From the NCBI GenBank assembly GCA_002480565.1, contig DLCK01000061.1, positions 1 through 64,000 of the forward strand: a stretch of DNA of 64,000 nt, given 5' to 3'. A model generated the notes under the pieces. It worked only from the letters and a program-made list of their open reading frames with translations, had not been told where the DNA came from and did no database searches. Source of the stretch: Phycisphaerales bacterium UBA7800 (GTDB taxonomy: Bacteria; Planctomycetota; Phycisphaerae; Phycisphaerales; Phycisphaeraceae). The translations under genes were made by a program, and so were the position numbers. Positions within the stretch are counted from its first letter, which is position 1. Every line of letters starts with the position of its first letter. Shown here in pieces: positions 33,675 through 42,534 of the stretch.

Positions 33675-34880
33675 TCAACTTTCAAGATCAATCGAAAATT
33701 CCACTGTCTGACCATGTCGATCCGGTAGGGAGTTGACCAGCACTTTGCTGCCATCGTTGTTGAAAACGGGATGCGTGTCGATCCAACCGCTGGTGCGTCC
33801 TGTGCCACGCTTGTCTCGCCCGGAGGTTGGGAATTTGACGTGTAATAAGGTTTGATCCTTGGCCAGGTCGATGAATTCCACGTTGCCTGCATAGTCATCG
33901 GTGACCAGCAGATTTGGGTTTGCTGGTGAGATGGTGGGATGCCCGCCGGAGCCGTGGGTGCAGAGTTTACGATAGTCTTTACCAGTGTGATGGACGGTAG
34001 CAATGCAGCGAGCTTCATCATGGACTGGTGATAGCCCGTAACCCAGAAGGTGTTCACCATCGGGACACCAGCCCCAGTGGACACCACCTTTGCCAAAGCT
34101 CAGGTCGGCAGCCATGTGTATGTTTTTCAGATCACGATCCGCAGTCATGATGTAGGCGATGCGCGGTTCGCCACGTTCGGGAACCACACAGTGATTGCCA
34201 AAGTAAAACAGCATCCGTGTACCTTGGCGGTTCCATCGGACACAGTAGAGCATGAGGGTCAAGCCATCATCATCACCAAGGCGACTTTTCACTTGCCGAT
34301 CCGCTTGGAGCAATTGCTCACGGCAGGGATGTTCATCGAGCATTTGCTGTGTGGTGTAAATCAACTTGGATGTCTGCGATTCGAAGTCGACCTTGGAGAT
34401 GCCGTGTTGATCGCGCGCTTGGAAGGGGACGGGCGTGAGTTCCGGATGATATTTTTTGTCACCATAGCCTGCTGCATAGAGCATGGCATGGCTGCACGAA
34501 ATACCTGGTTCACCGGATGGGGGCAAGCCTTCCATATCGCCATCAAGTGTGATGGATTGCTCGGTGGTCAGATCGTATCGGGTGATGGTGGATTGGGTGT
34601 GCGTGCCGGATTGGTAGTAGATGTAACGGGCATCGGGGCTCCAACTCTGCCAGGCGCCGGTATGCCAGAAGCTGGGTGTGATGGGGATGGGGCCAAGGCG
34701 ATGGGTGACCTTGCGGTCAGGCGATAGCACCAGCACATGGCCAACGTTTTTTTCAAGATCGGCAGCGGCAAGTAGCAGTCGATTCGACCCATCAGGAGCG
34801 TATGGATTGAGCGTGTAATAACTGTGAACGCACCATTGATTGGGCAGGTCAATGGGATGGATGTCAATGAAGGGGGGCAT
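33675..34880 (-). CDS. TolB-like beta-propeller protein (possible oligogalacturonate lyase type)
   Basis: 401 aa without a signal peptide. Repeated propeller blades are visible (SWSPDARYIYYQSGTHTQSTITRYDLTTEQ; HGISKVDFESQTSKLIY; WGWCPDGEHLLGYG; HPVFNNDGSKVLVNS). The order and the cytosolic location resemble PL22 oligogalacturonate lyase-type propellers, whose catalytic histidines I cannot assign with confidence. AAAAGG lies about 9 bases before the ATG at 34880. Gene neighbours are sugar and nucleoside genes, which agrees with a catabolic role but proves nothing. Confidence 0.6.
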   Translation of the reverse strand: MPPFIDIHPIDLPNQWCVHSYYTLNPYAPDGSNRLLLAAADLEKNVGHVLVLSPDRKVTHRLGPIPITPSFWHTGAWQSWSPDARYIYYQSGTHTQSTITRYDLTTEQSITLDGDMEGLPPSGEPGISCSHAMLYAAGYGDKKYHPELTPVPFQARDQHGISKVDFESQTSKLIYTTQQMLDEHPCREQLLQADRQVKSRLGDDDGLTLMLYCVRWNRQGTRMLFYFGNHCVVPERGEPRIAYIMTADRDLKNIHMAADLSFGKGGVHWGWCPDGEHLLGYGLSPVHDEARCIATVHHTGKDYRKLCTHGSGGHPTISPANPNLLVTDDYAGNVEFIDLAKDQTLLHVKFPTSGRDKRGTGRTSGWIDTHPVFNNDGSKVLVNSLPDRHGQTVEFSIDLES

Positions 34881-34996
34881 GGCGTAACCTTTTGATACAT
34901 GGACAAATCAAGATTAAGCATAGCCCGTTCGTATAACGAATGCCATTGGTTGGGTGTTTGTGGGATGGACAATATGACTGTGAAAATCATATTGTC

Positions 34997-35032
34997 AAGG
35001 CAGACCCGGGGACTCAAGTCCCACGGGCTTTA
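34997..35032. repeat. CCCGCGGGACT palindromic repeat, copy 2
   Basis: AGGCAGACCCGGGGACT, CAAGTCCCACGGGCTTTA between the propeller gene and the rbsK stop. Inverted orientation relative to copy 1 at 28894-28929. Confidence 0.6.
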
Positions 35033-35043
35033 GTGTGCAATGG

Positions 35044-35982
35044 TTATGTTTGTGGTGATGTGTTTATGAATGCGAATACTGCGTCGGTAGTTGGGATCGA
35101 GGGTTGGGCACCGAGCTTGGTGCATGCCAGGGTGCCTGCTGCCAGGGCGAAGGGGATACTCTCGGGGATGGATTGGCCCCGTGCGAGATTAGCTGCCAAT
35201 GCGCCTGCGAAACTGTCGCCTGCAGCAGTGGTGTCGATGGGCGTAACCGGCATGGTGGTGAAGTGTTGGTTGTGATCTTGCGTTACCCATATCGCGCCGC
35301 GCTGGCCAAGGGTGACGATGATGTGCTTGCTGCCACGTTTGAGTAACGCTTTGGATGCTGCAACAACTTGAGGGATCGAATCGGTGTCCATGCCAGTGAG
35401 TGTGGCAAGTTCCGTCTCATTGGGCAGGAGGATGTCGCAGCATGCAAAGAGTTCATCGGGTAAGTCGCTTATCGCAGGCGCCGGATCGAGGATGACGGTG
35501 ATGCCTGCTTGTTTTGCACGTTTGGCGGATTCGACATTGACGCAGACCGGGGTTTCCAACTGCATCATCAGCACGTTGGCCCAGGTGTAAACCGACTCAT
35601 CTTTTGCTTCGGTGACCTTTGCGTTGGCACCGGCGCTGACCATGATACTGTTCTGGCCGGACTGCTTATCAAGCAGAATCACAGCGGTGCCTGAACTGAT
35701 GTCTTTGATGACCGCAACGCGATCGCAGTTGATTCCTTCGTTTTGTAAGTTGGCTTTGAGGGTGTTGCCAAAGGCATCATCGCCCACCGCGCCGATCATG
35801 TGGACATGACCACCAAGTCTTGCTGCGGCGACGGCTGCGTTGGCACCTTTACCACCTGCGATGAGTTGGACGTCACCTGCCATGATGGTCTCGCCGGGTA
35901 GGGGGAGTTGGTCGATGGGCGTCACCACGTCCATGTTGATACTGCCGACGACCAGTACGTTACCGTGTGTGTGTTTGGGCAT
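35044..35982 (-). CDS. rbsK: Ribokinase
   Basis: 312 aa PfkB-family sugar kinase. The N-terminal signature 'GGKGANAAVAAARLGGHVHMIG' (about 44-65) and the C-terminal 'DTTAAGDSFAGALAANLARG' with the catalytic Asp in AAGDSF (about 245-255) match ribokinase. 'MDVVTPIDQLPLPGETI' is the typical ribokinase opening. It phosphorylates ribose to ribose-5-phosphate in the cytosol. It starts 8 bases after the stop of the nucleoside hydrolase gene, so the two form an operon releasing and then phosphorylating ribose. Confidence 0.92.
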   Translation of the reverse strand: MPKHTHGNVLVVGSINMDVVTPIDQLPLPGETIMAGDVQLIAGGKGANAAVAAARLGGHVHMIGAVGDDAFGNTLKANLQNEGINCDRVAVIKDISSGTAVILLDKQSGQNSIMVSAGANAKVTEAKDESVYTWANVLMMQLETPVCVNVESAKRAKQAGITVILDPAPAISDLPDELFACCDILLPNETELATLTGMDTDSIPQVVAASKALLKRGSKHIIVTLGQRGAIWVTQDHNQHFTTMPVTPIDTTAAGDSFAGALAANLARGQSIPESIPFALAAGTLACTKLGAQPSIPTTDAVFAFINTSPQT

Positions 35983-35990
35983 GGTGTTGA

Positions 35991-36986
35991 TTATCGCATG
36001 ACAGGTTGGGATGACAATTCGACCTGGACTTCGCGGATAACTTCACATTGCGTAGGACTTACGCCAAGCACATAGCGGTTGCCATCTGGATCGGTTTTAA
36101 AATGTGTTAGTCCCTTGGCATCTACTTGAATCTGTCCCGGCCCGTGGACCGTAAAGTAGTCACGATCAGGCCGAACTGCGTAAAGGACAGCAGTAAGGTC
36201 AAATGTCGGTCGGTCATATGGCATCGGCATGTAGCGTTTGTAGGCTTCGACGACAGGATGGTAGGGGGTCCATGCGTAGTCATTGAGAATGCTTCGGCAG
36301 GGATGTTTGATGGCATTGCCTATCTCCCCCCCAGAAAAGTACATTGGCACAGGACATTCATGAATGAATCGTGTGGATGAGATTTGATCCTTCACGATGT
36401 TGTATTCGCTGTGTGTGTTGGGTTTGTCGAAAGTGATGTCGGTAAAATGACCTGCCATCATCACGACATGACTGACCTTTTTCTCAAACAGTGTTTTGCC
36501 ATCCAGTGGGCTGATGTCATCTGGTGGACTGTCAAAAAGTTGATGCAGGTTTGTACTAAACCCGATGGGGACGATTACCACACTCGCATCGTCTGCATCA
36601 GCGAGTAACTGTCTTAGCACGGTGACAGCCGGTGGGTAGCTGCCTTTTTGATTTGTTGTTGGGAAAAGGGGATTGCCTGTTTCGTCGGTCATTTCAATGA
36701 CCGCTTGATTGAAGTTGCCGACTTCTTTTGTGACGCCGTCTTGCACCATCCCGATGGGCAGATGCCCCTTGCCGTAGAAGGTGTTGATCGCATCGACGAA
36801 TGCCGGCGCGTAGGGATTATCTTTACTGACGGTGACACCCAGAAGCTTGCATTCACCACGAGCTTCAAGGCTGTGGATCATTGCCAAAGCCAGTGCATCA
36901 TCAATGTCATTGCCCAGATCGGTATCCAGGATCAGTTGTGTCGGTTTACGGGTTAAGGTGTCAGTTGTTTGACAGCGGTTTTGCAT
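35991..36986 (-). CDS. Nucleoside hydrolase (IUNH family)
   Basis: 331 aa. The Ca2+-binding and substrate motif LDTDLGNDIDDALALAMIHSL (about 19-39) is the family hallmark DxDxxxDD. 'VIVPIGFSTNLHQLF' and 'HVVMMAGHFTD' match the ribose pocket region, and Asp in 'FDLTAVLYAV' the last metal ligand. It cleaves ribonucleosides to base plus ribose; the following ribokinase gene uses the ribose. GGAGACG lies about 8 bases before the ATG. It is divergent from the AraC regulator gene at 37089, with 102 bases between them. Confidence 0.88.
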   Translation of the reverse strand: MQNRCQTTDTLTRKPTQLILDTDLGNDIDDALALAMIHSLEARGECKLLGVTVSKDNPYAPAFVDAINTFYGKGHLPIGMVQDGVTKEVGNFNQAVIEMTDETGNPLFPTTNQKGSYPPAVTVLRQLLADADDASVVIVPIGFSTNLHQLFDSPPDDISPLDGKTLFEKKVSHVVMMAGHFTDITFDKPNTHSEYNIVKDQISSTRFIHECPVPMYFSGGEIGNAIKHPCRSILNDYAWTPYHPVVEAYKRYMPMPYDRPTFDLTAVLYAVRPDRDYFTVHGPGQIQVDAKGLTHFKTDPDGNRYVLGVSPTQCEVIREVQVELSSQPVMR

Positions 36987-37088
36987 GATTCGTCTCCGTG
37001 AATAGAATATTAAAGCATAATAGTTTTAAAAATTAGATTTTAAATCGCAATAAATTGATATAAAACAGCATAAAACTATAATTTGGTG

Positions 37089-37853
37089 ATGAAGCATCAT
37101 CTACAGTCCCGAAAAGCAAAACTGCAATTTGTTGGCGAACACAATGGCTGTGGTGATGTGGCATTTCACAAACACGCCGTCCCTGAGTTGATTCTGGTGA
37201 CTCAGGGGACGTGCCAGACTGATACACCTGATAAACAGTTTGCTTGTGAGCCTGGTGATTTGATTTGGATGCCTGCAGGCGTGAGTCATAACCAGATTGA
37301 TCATGGGCATGTGCGGACGTTGTATGTGGGATATGCAGATGCCAAGGCCCATGTTGGCCAGCCTTGTTTAGTACATCTGTCCTCATCCCACCTTATTGAG
37401 CAGTGCATGTGGTCCTTGCTTCAATTGCATACACGTCATTGGCAGGGATTGTCCCAAAGTGTCGATCGCCTTTTGCACGTCCTGCTTGCTGAAGTTGGAC
37501 AACAACTTCGTCCCGGAAAACAGACCGGATATCAACGTCGGCTTGATGATCTGATGGACTGGATCGAGGAGCAGTTGGACCAACCTCTCTCAGTGGACAT
37601 GTTGGCTGAGCAAGGGCAACTTAGTGCCAGTCGACTATTCCAACTTTTTGATCAACACCTGCATCAATCCCCAATGCAATATGTTCAAACGCAACGAATG
37701 GATCGAGCACGAGCGTATCTGAAAAATCCTTATCTCTCTGTGAAACAGGTTGCGACACGATGCGGTTATCCGGATGCGAATCTATTCGTTCGGACGTTTA
37801 AACGCCATCACAATTTGCCACCGGGAAAGTGGCGGTTGAAACACGTGTTGTGA
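37089..37853 (+). CDS. AraC-family regulator with cupin sensor
   Basis: 254 aa from the ATG at 37089; TTG and GTG codons directly before it are possible starts. The first 110 residues are a cupin (FHKHAVPELILVTQGTCQTD, CEPGDLIWMPAGVSHNQ). Residues about 155-250 are the AraC DNA-binding domain (LSVDMLAEQGQLSASRLFQLFDQHL; VKQVATRCGYPDANLFVRTFKRHHNLPPGKWR). It is divergent from the nucleoside hydrolase-ribokinase operon, the probable target; ribose or a nucleoside is the likely but unproven effector. Confidence 0.85.
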   Translation: MKHHLQSRKAKLQFVGEHNGCGDVAFHKHAVPELILVTQGTCQTDTPDKQFACEPGDLIWMPAGVSHNQIDHGHVRTLYVGYADAKAHVGQPCLVHLSSSHLIEQCMWSLLQLHTRHWQGLSQSVDRLLHVLLAEVGQQLRPGKQTGYQRRLDDLMDWIEEQLDQPLSVDMLAEQGQLSASRLFQLFDQHLHQSPMQYVQTQRMDRARAYLKNPYLSVKQVATRCGYPDANLFVRTFKRHHNLPPGKWRLKHVL

Positions 37854-38002
37854 ACTATTGGCGTTAGTACGTCTGATAATATTTCATAAAGCGGATAAAG
37901 AAGAAGTTTGATACGTTCTTTGGCTCGTTTTCGATTCAGTTGAATTGCAGTTGTTCCGATCCATATTGAGGTGATTTGTTAGAAACTTTTAACAGAAAAC
38001 AT

Positions 38003-39073
38003 ATGGATCAGATTATGAAAAGCACAAATATGATGCCACATTGCAGACTTACATTGTCTGTTTGTTTATTACTGTTAGTGAGTATTTTTACGGGTTGTGA
38101 TCGACAACCTCAAGAGGCTCAAGCAAATGTAAAACAGGATCGAAAAGCTCTAGAAATACAAGTCCAATCAGATCAAGTCTCGGATATGCCTGCAAAGACA
38201 GACTTCACGCCATCCCCTCGGCAGGAGAATGAGTTTGTGGAACTCGTTGCTCCAGTTCGTGAGCCGGTACAAGTGGTTCTGTCCTGCCCAAAGGTTACAC
38301 AAGCTCCTGAGATCGATGGCCAGGGGAATGATCCTGTTTGGACAAAAGCTCAGGTTATTCAAACACTGGACTTTTCTTCTCAACGTCCCATTGAAATCAC
38401 CGCAGTACATGACGGGGTGAATGTTTACATGCGTGTGAAGTACCCTGATCAAGCACCTTCTGTGACGCATAAATCATGGGTGTGGGATGCGAAGAATGAT
38501 TTTTACAAACAGGGATTTGATCGTGAAGATATGTTTGTCATCAAATGGTCTATGCAAGGCAATGACATTGATATGGCATTGCGTCATGCTAATCCACACA
38601 CTGCAGATATTTGGTTCTGGAAGGCTTGTCGTACCAATCCCATGGGTTATTGGGATGACAAGCGTCACGAAATGACGGCAGAACACGTTCAAAAATCACT
38701 TGAGATCAAAAGCGCCAATGGCAGTCATGCACATCTGAGGCGTATCGGTGACAAAGGAAAGCAGGCTTATTCTGAAGTATTTCCTTCCGAATTTAATACA
38801 CAGTTTGTGAAACGCTATGTAAACGAGAAGCCTGCTGGCAGTCGTGGTGATGTCTCGGGTAAAGGTGTTTGGAAAGACGGCTATTGGACGATCGAAAGCA
38901 AACGCCTTCTTCAAACTGGAAACGAAGATGACCTGCAAATGCAACAAGGTGGACAATATCTTTTTGGTGTTGCCTGCTATGAAATTGCCGGGACTAAAAT
39001 TGATCTTGCCTATTCACAGCCGTTGTATCGTACCGGTGATGTGTTTGATCGCATCATTCTGGTGATCGAATGA
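38003..39073 (+). CDS. Lipoprotein with ethylbenzene-dehydrogenase-like/CBM9 domain
   Basis: About 356 aa; start is uncertain among ATG 38003, ATG 38015 and TTG 37976, the last following GAGGTGA very closely. Lipoprotein signal ends IFTGC. After a linker of about 60 residues comes a beta-sandwich of the EB_dh/CBM9 type (APEIDGQGNDPVWTKAQVIQTLDF, VHDGVNVYMRVKYPDQ, WSMQGNDIDMALRHANPHTADIWFWKA, GYWTIESKRLLQTGNEDD). In relatives this fold binds heme b or sugars. No CXXCH is present. It ends 21 bases before the hybrid kinase gene and is very likely co-transcribed, so it may serve as a sensor input for that kinase. Confidence 0.7.
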   Translation: MDQIMKSTNMMPHCRLTLSVCLLLLVSIFTGCDRQPQEAQANVKQDRKALEIQVQSDQVSDMPAKTDFTPSPRQENEFVELVAPVREPVQVVLSCPKVTQAPEIDGQGNDPVWTKAQVIQTLDFSSQRPIEITAVHDGVNVYMRVKYPDQAPSVTHKSWVWDAKNDFYKQGFDREDMFVIKWSMQGNDIDMALRHANPHTADIWFWKACRTNPMGYWDDKRHEMTAEHVQKSLEIKSANGSHAHLRRIGDKGKQAYSEVFPSEFNTQFVKRYVNEKPAGSRGDVSGKGVWKDGYWTIESKRLLQTGNEDDLQMQQGGQYLFGVACYEIAGTKIDLAYSQPLYRTGDVFDRIILVIE

Positions 39074-39094
39074 CTCTGCTAGCAGGATGACCTG

Positions 39095-41083
39095 ATGCTC
39101 TCATTTACGCGTATTCAATATATTGCCATCGGATTGCTTCTGATGGTTATGATTGCGCTAAGCACGGTCTGCTTGCAGACATTCAAACGCATGGATCAGA
39201 CCATCCGCGAACGTTTGATCCAGCAGCAACAGGTGACAACCATCTTTGGTGATATCGCGTTGGACTTTTCTCAAGCTCAGTCAGAGTTTATGAATATCCA
39301 ACTCGGGCATGTTAAAAACGCTGATAAAGTTGTCATGTATTTGGATCATGTTCAAGCCTACATTGATCAGCTTGAAAATTTTTCTGAAGATCCACAATTT
39401 AATGTCCGTAAGGAAATCTCCCTTTTTACTAGGGAAATACGTCGCTTTCGAACAGCATTACATGCATACATTACAGCGGTTAAGGATGATCCCTCGACGG
39501 ATTATGTCAAAGAGTCACTGCGACAGGTTGATATTCTCATTGAACAGACGGTTCATAATGCCAAGGCGCGACATCGTAATCTCGAACAGATGCGACAAAG
39601 TACGGTTGGTATTATTCTTCAGGAAGTGGATCAGAGCTACGGCTTTTTGGTAGTCATGATTCTGTTGAGTATCAGCATGTGCATTGGTATTGCTGTCTGG
39701 CTCACAGGCCGGTTACGAAGCAATGTGGAAGACATTTTGGATGTTACGCGATTATTGGGAGAAGGTAATCTCAGTTGTCGGCTTTACTCGACGCATCGTG
39801 ATAGTCTTGGGCAACTGTGTAACGGCATCGACCGGATGGCAGAATATCTGGAGCAATCCGAAAATAAATTACGTGAGACACTCATTCAGGCTCAGCAAGG
39901 TAATCGCATCAAGAGTGAATTTCTGGCGAATATGAGTCATGAAATCCGAACCCCGATGACAGCCATTCTGGGTTTTACGGACTTGGTGATTGACGAGACT
40001 GACAATCCTTCGAGCCAGGAAAAGCTCAAGGTGATCCAACGCAATGGCCGGTATCTTTTGGAAATTATCAACGACATACTTGATATTTCCAAGATCGAAG
40101 CCAATCGATTGAACATTGAACAGTTGCATGTGGATCCGTTAGGACTCATACAAGACATCATGCAATTACATGAACAACGCTGTGAGGAACGAGGGCTCAA
40201 ACTGCAATTGGTTTTTGATACTTCGTTGCCAAAGTCTATTCTTACCGATCCAACAAGATTCAAGCAGGTCGTTAATAACCTGCTTTCAAACGCAATTAAA
40301 TTTACTGAAACTGGCACAATCACTATTAAAATTGGGATGATTCAAATGCAGGAACAATGGCAAATGCGGGTCCAGGTCATTGACACGGGTATCGGAATGG
40401 AAAATCGGCAACTTACTAAAGTGTTCGATGCGTTTTCACAGGCGGACGCTTCCACCACACGAAAGTATGGCGGAACCGGACTTGGTTTAACCATCTCACG
40501 TAAGTTGACTCAACTCTTGGGTGGTGACCTTGTCGCTGAATCCACCATCGACCAAGGCAGTCGATTTACCATGACCGTGAATCCTGGCCCTCTAACGGGC
40601 AATTTTATTACTGCGTCTGAACATCATATCCCAGGGCAAAACGTAAAGAAGACAGTGTCTCCAGATCAGGAGAAAGTTATGCTCCCGTTGTCGGACTTAA
40701 GTATTCTGTTTGTCGAGGATGGCTTGGACAATCAAACGTTGATTAAGCATCTTCTCACCAAAGCGGGAGCTGATGTGTCGCTTGCAGACAATGGTCAGAT
40801 CGCCTTGGATACACTCACAGGTGATGATGCGCCTAAGTTTGATGTGATACTTATGGATATGCAAATGCCTGTACTTGATGGCTATGGAGCGACTGCGAAG
40901 CTTCGTGAGTTAGGCTTTGACCTACCTATCATTGCAGTGACCGCCAACGCCATGTCCCATGACAGGGAAAAATGCGTGCAGGCCGGCTGTACTGACTTTC
41001 AACCTAAACCCATCAATCGCGAAAAACTTATCCAAACCATTCTTAAACATGTGAACAAGACACCTTCAACGCCAGCCTTGTAA
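39095..41083 (+). CDS. Hybrid sensor histidine kinase/response regulator
   Basis: 662 aa. A membrane helix at 7-29, a helical periplasmic sensor of about 150 residues, a second helix (FLVVMILLSISMCIGIAVWLT), and HAMP come first. HisKA follows with the phospho-accepting His in ANMSHEIRTPMTAILGF (about 287). HATPase_c has N box NNLLSNAIKFTETG, G1 DTGIGM and G2 GGTGLGLTIS. A C-terminal receiver domain (about 530-650) has the phospho-acceptor Asp in VILMDMQMPVLDGYGATAKL and Lys in FQPKPIN. No Hpt domain is present, so phosphotransfer partners lie elsewhere. It is probably in an operon with the preceding lipoprotein. Confidence 0.93.
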   Translation: MLSFTRIQYIAIGLLLMVMIALSTVCLQTFKRMDQTIRERLIQQQQVTTIFGDIALDFSQAQSEFMNIQLGHVKNADKVVMYLDHVQAYIDQLENFSEDPQFNVRKEISLFTREIRRFRTALHAYITAVKDDPSTDYVKESLRQVDILIEQTVHNAKARHRNLEQMRQSTVGIILQEVDQSYGFLVVMILLSISMCIGIAVWLTGRLRSNVEDILDVTRLLGEGNLSCRLYSTHRDSLGQLCNGIDRMAEYLEQSENKLRETLIQAQQGNRIKSEFLANMSHEIRTPMTAILGFTDLVIDETDNPSSQEKLKVIQRNGRYLLEIINDILDISKIEANRLNIEQLHVDPLGLIQDIMQLHEQRCEERGLKLQLVFDTSLPKSILTDPTRFKQVVNNLLSNAIKFTETGTITIKIGMIQMQEQWQMRVQVIDTGIGMENRQLTKVFDAFSQADASTTRKYGGTGLGLTISRKLTQLLGGDLVAESTIDQGSRFTMTVNPGPLTGNFITASEHHIPGQNVKKTVSPDQEKVMLPLSDLSILFVEDGLDNQTLIKHLLTKAGADVSLADNGQIALDTLTGDDAPKFDVILMDMQMPVLDGYGATAKLRELGFDLPIIAVTANAMSHDREKCVQAGCTDFQPKPINREKLIQTILKHVNKTPSTPAL

Positions 41084-41134
41084 TCGATGGCTGAGAAAAT
41101 CTCGATGCCAAGACATACAAGCAGTACGGATGCA

Positions 41135-42160
41135 TTATGCCAATTGCGTTGGGCTCGCTTGTGGGAATGTGGTTTCCAACCAGACTGTGTCGCTGTTCAT
41201 CTTGACTTTGGCACCATCCATCTTTGCAGGAATCAACAAGGTTTCACCTTTGGTGAAACTAGTGCTGCTGCCATCTTCCATGATGATTTGACCATCACCT
41301 TCAACCACCATCCAGACCGCAGGTTGGTCGTAGGGGATTTCCTGTTCGTAGCCCTCACTCATTTTCACGCGCTCAAGTACAAAGTACTCACATGTTACCA
41401 ATCGTGTCACCGTCGTGAACATTCCTGCCACATGTGACCGCTTGTCTTCTTCGACATTGCATGGCCCAAAGTCGATACATTCCATCGCCTGTTCAACATG
41501 CAACTCACGTCCTTCGCGACCCCAGTCATACACACGGAATGTGGTGTCGCTGGGCGTTTGTACTTCAGCAACCAACACGCCAGCCCCTAGCGCATGACAC
41601 GTTCCCGATGGCAGATAATGACAGTCACCCGGTTTGACAGGAATCTTGATCATCAACTCTTCAACGTTGCCATCCTCAATCGCTTTGCGATATTGATCCG
41701 GCGTGACGCCTTCTTTGATACCTTTGAAAATGCAACCCTCAGCCGTCGCTTCGACCACATACCAACACTCGCTTTTGAGAAACGCATCATCATGAGCATC
41801 TGCATAGGCTTGACTGGGATGAACCTGCACAGACAGATGTTCATTGGCATCGAGGAATTTGACCAGCAGGGGGAAGTTCCCATCGTCAGTCAAAGGCAGG
41901 TCGCCGATGAGGTCTTTGCCAAATTGCTCGATGAGTTCGTGCAGAGTTTTGCCAGCCAGGGGGCCGTTGTTGACCACGGAACGTTCCGAACCACCGCCAC
42001 CACCGCTGACACTGGTCGTCGAAAGGTCCACCAGTTCCCAGCTTTCGCCGATTTTTGTATTCGCATCGCCAGGTAGTGTGCGGCCGATTTTCTCCAAGGT
42101 GCGACCACCCCAGACTTTTTCCTTGTAAATCGGTGAGAACTTCAATGGATACAACGACAT
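41135..42160 (-). CDS. manA: Mannose-6-phosphate isomerase, type I
   Basis: 341 aa from the ATG at 42160 (GGGAG 8 bases upstream). Cupin-fold zinc enzyme interconverting mannose-6-P and fructose-6-P. Visible motifs: KVWGGRTLEKIGR near the start, LVKFLDANEHLSVQVHPS with the zinc-binding QxH pair (about 95-112), ECWYVVEA, and 'GDCHYLPSGTCHALGAGVLVAEVQTPSDTTFRVYDWGREG' with the third His. The length matches the short bacterial form. It is convergent with the hybrid kinase gene. Confidence 0.92.
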   Translation of the reverse strand: MSLYPLKFSPIYKEKVWGGRTLEKIGRTLPGDANTKIGESWELVDLSTTSVSGGGGGSERSVVNNGPLAGKTLHELIEQFGKDLIGDLPLTDDGNFPLLVKFLDANEHLSVQVHPSQAYADAHDDAFLKSECWYVVEATAEGCIFKGIKEGVTPDQYRKAIEDGNVEELMIKIPVKPGDCHYLPSGTCHALGAGVLVAEVQTPSDTTFRVYDWGREGRELHVEQAMECIDFGPCNVEEDKRSHVAGMFTTVTRLVTCEYFVLERVKMSEGYEQEIPYDQPAVWMVVEGDGQIIMEDGSSTSFTKGETLLIPAKMDGAKVKMNSDTVWLETTFPQASPTQLA

Positions 42161-42275
42161 GTGCAAACTCCCGAGGTTTTGGGTTCAAATTCAGTCATAT
42201 CAACCGGTTGACGGCAGATCATGTTACTCATTCTACCAGTCCCTGCCAGTAGTTCGAATTTCATTGGTTTGGAGC

Positions 42276-42304
42276 TTGACAAAGGAATGATGATCCAATA
42301 AATT
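42276..42304 (+). promoter_or_regulatory. Promoter of tRNA-His
   Basis: Consensus -35 TTGACA (42276-42281), 17-base spacer, -10 TAAATT (42299-42304), about 22 bases before the tRNA. Confidence 0.65.
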
Positions 42305-42325
42305 ACCTGACTCAAACGAATCGAT

Positions 42326-42400
42326 GGTGGCCATAGCTCAGTTGGTTAGAGCACCTGGTTGTGATCCAGGGGGTCGGGGGTTCGAGTCCCCTTGGCCACC
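42326..42400 (+). tRNA. tRNA-His (GTG anticodon)
   Basis: Acceptor stem GTGGCCA (42327-42333) / TGGCCAC (42393-42399); the extra G at 42326 faces the discriminator C at 42400, the specific feature of histidine tRNAs. Anticodon stem CCTGG/CCAGG with loop TTGTGAT gives anticodon GTG. T-arm contains GGTTCGAGTCCCC-type sequence. CCA is not encoded. It is followed by a terminator and an integrase gene. Confidence 0.97.
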
Positions 42401-42416
42401 CTTTGATAAATGAAGA

Positions 42417-42450
42417 AATACCATGCACTTACGTGTGTGGTATTTTTTTT
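42417..42450 (+). terminator. Terminator downstream of tRNA-His
   Basis: Stem AATACCATGCAC (42417-42428) / GTGTGTGGTATT (42433-42444) with two G-T pairs, followed by T residues to 42450. Confidence 0.85.
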
Positions 42451-42534
42451 ATTTTTCCCCTCTTAACAAGCTGTTTCGTCAAGTATCCTATGCATTGGCC
42501 CGATAGCTCCAATAAGCTTTACCGGGGATGCTTA

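Noticed and set aside
34050..34727. 225-codon plus-strand frame opposite the propeller gene
   Set aside because: Shadow of a recognisable propeller protein; no ribosome site.
42361..42534. Longer integrase starting inside tRNA-His
   Set aside because: The frame is open but the residues are low-quality, a terminator lies within it, and a good ATG follows GGGGAT at 42535.
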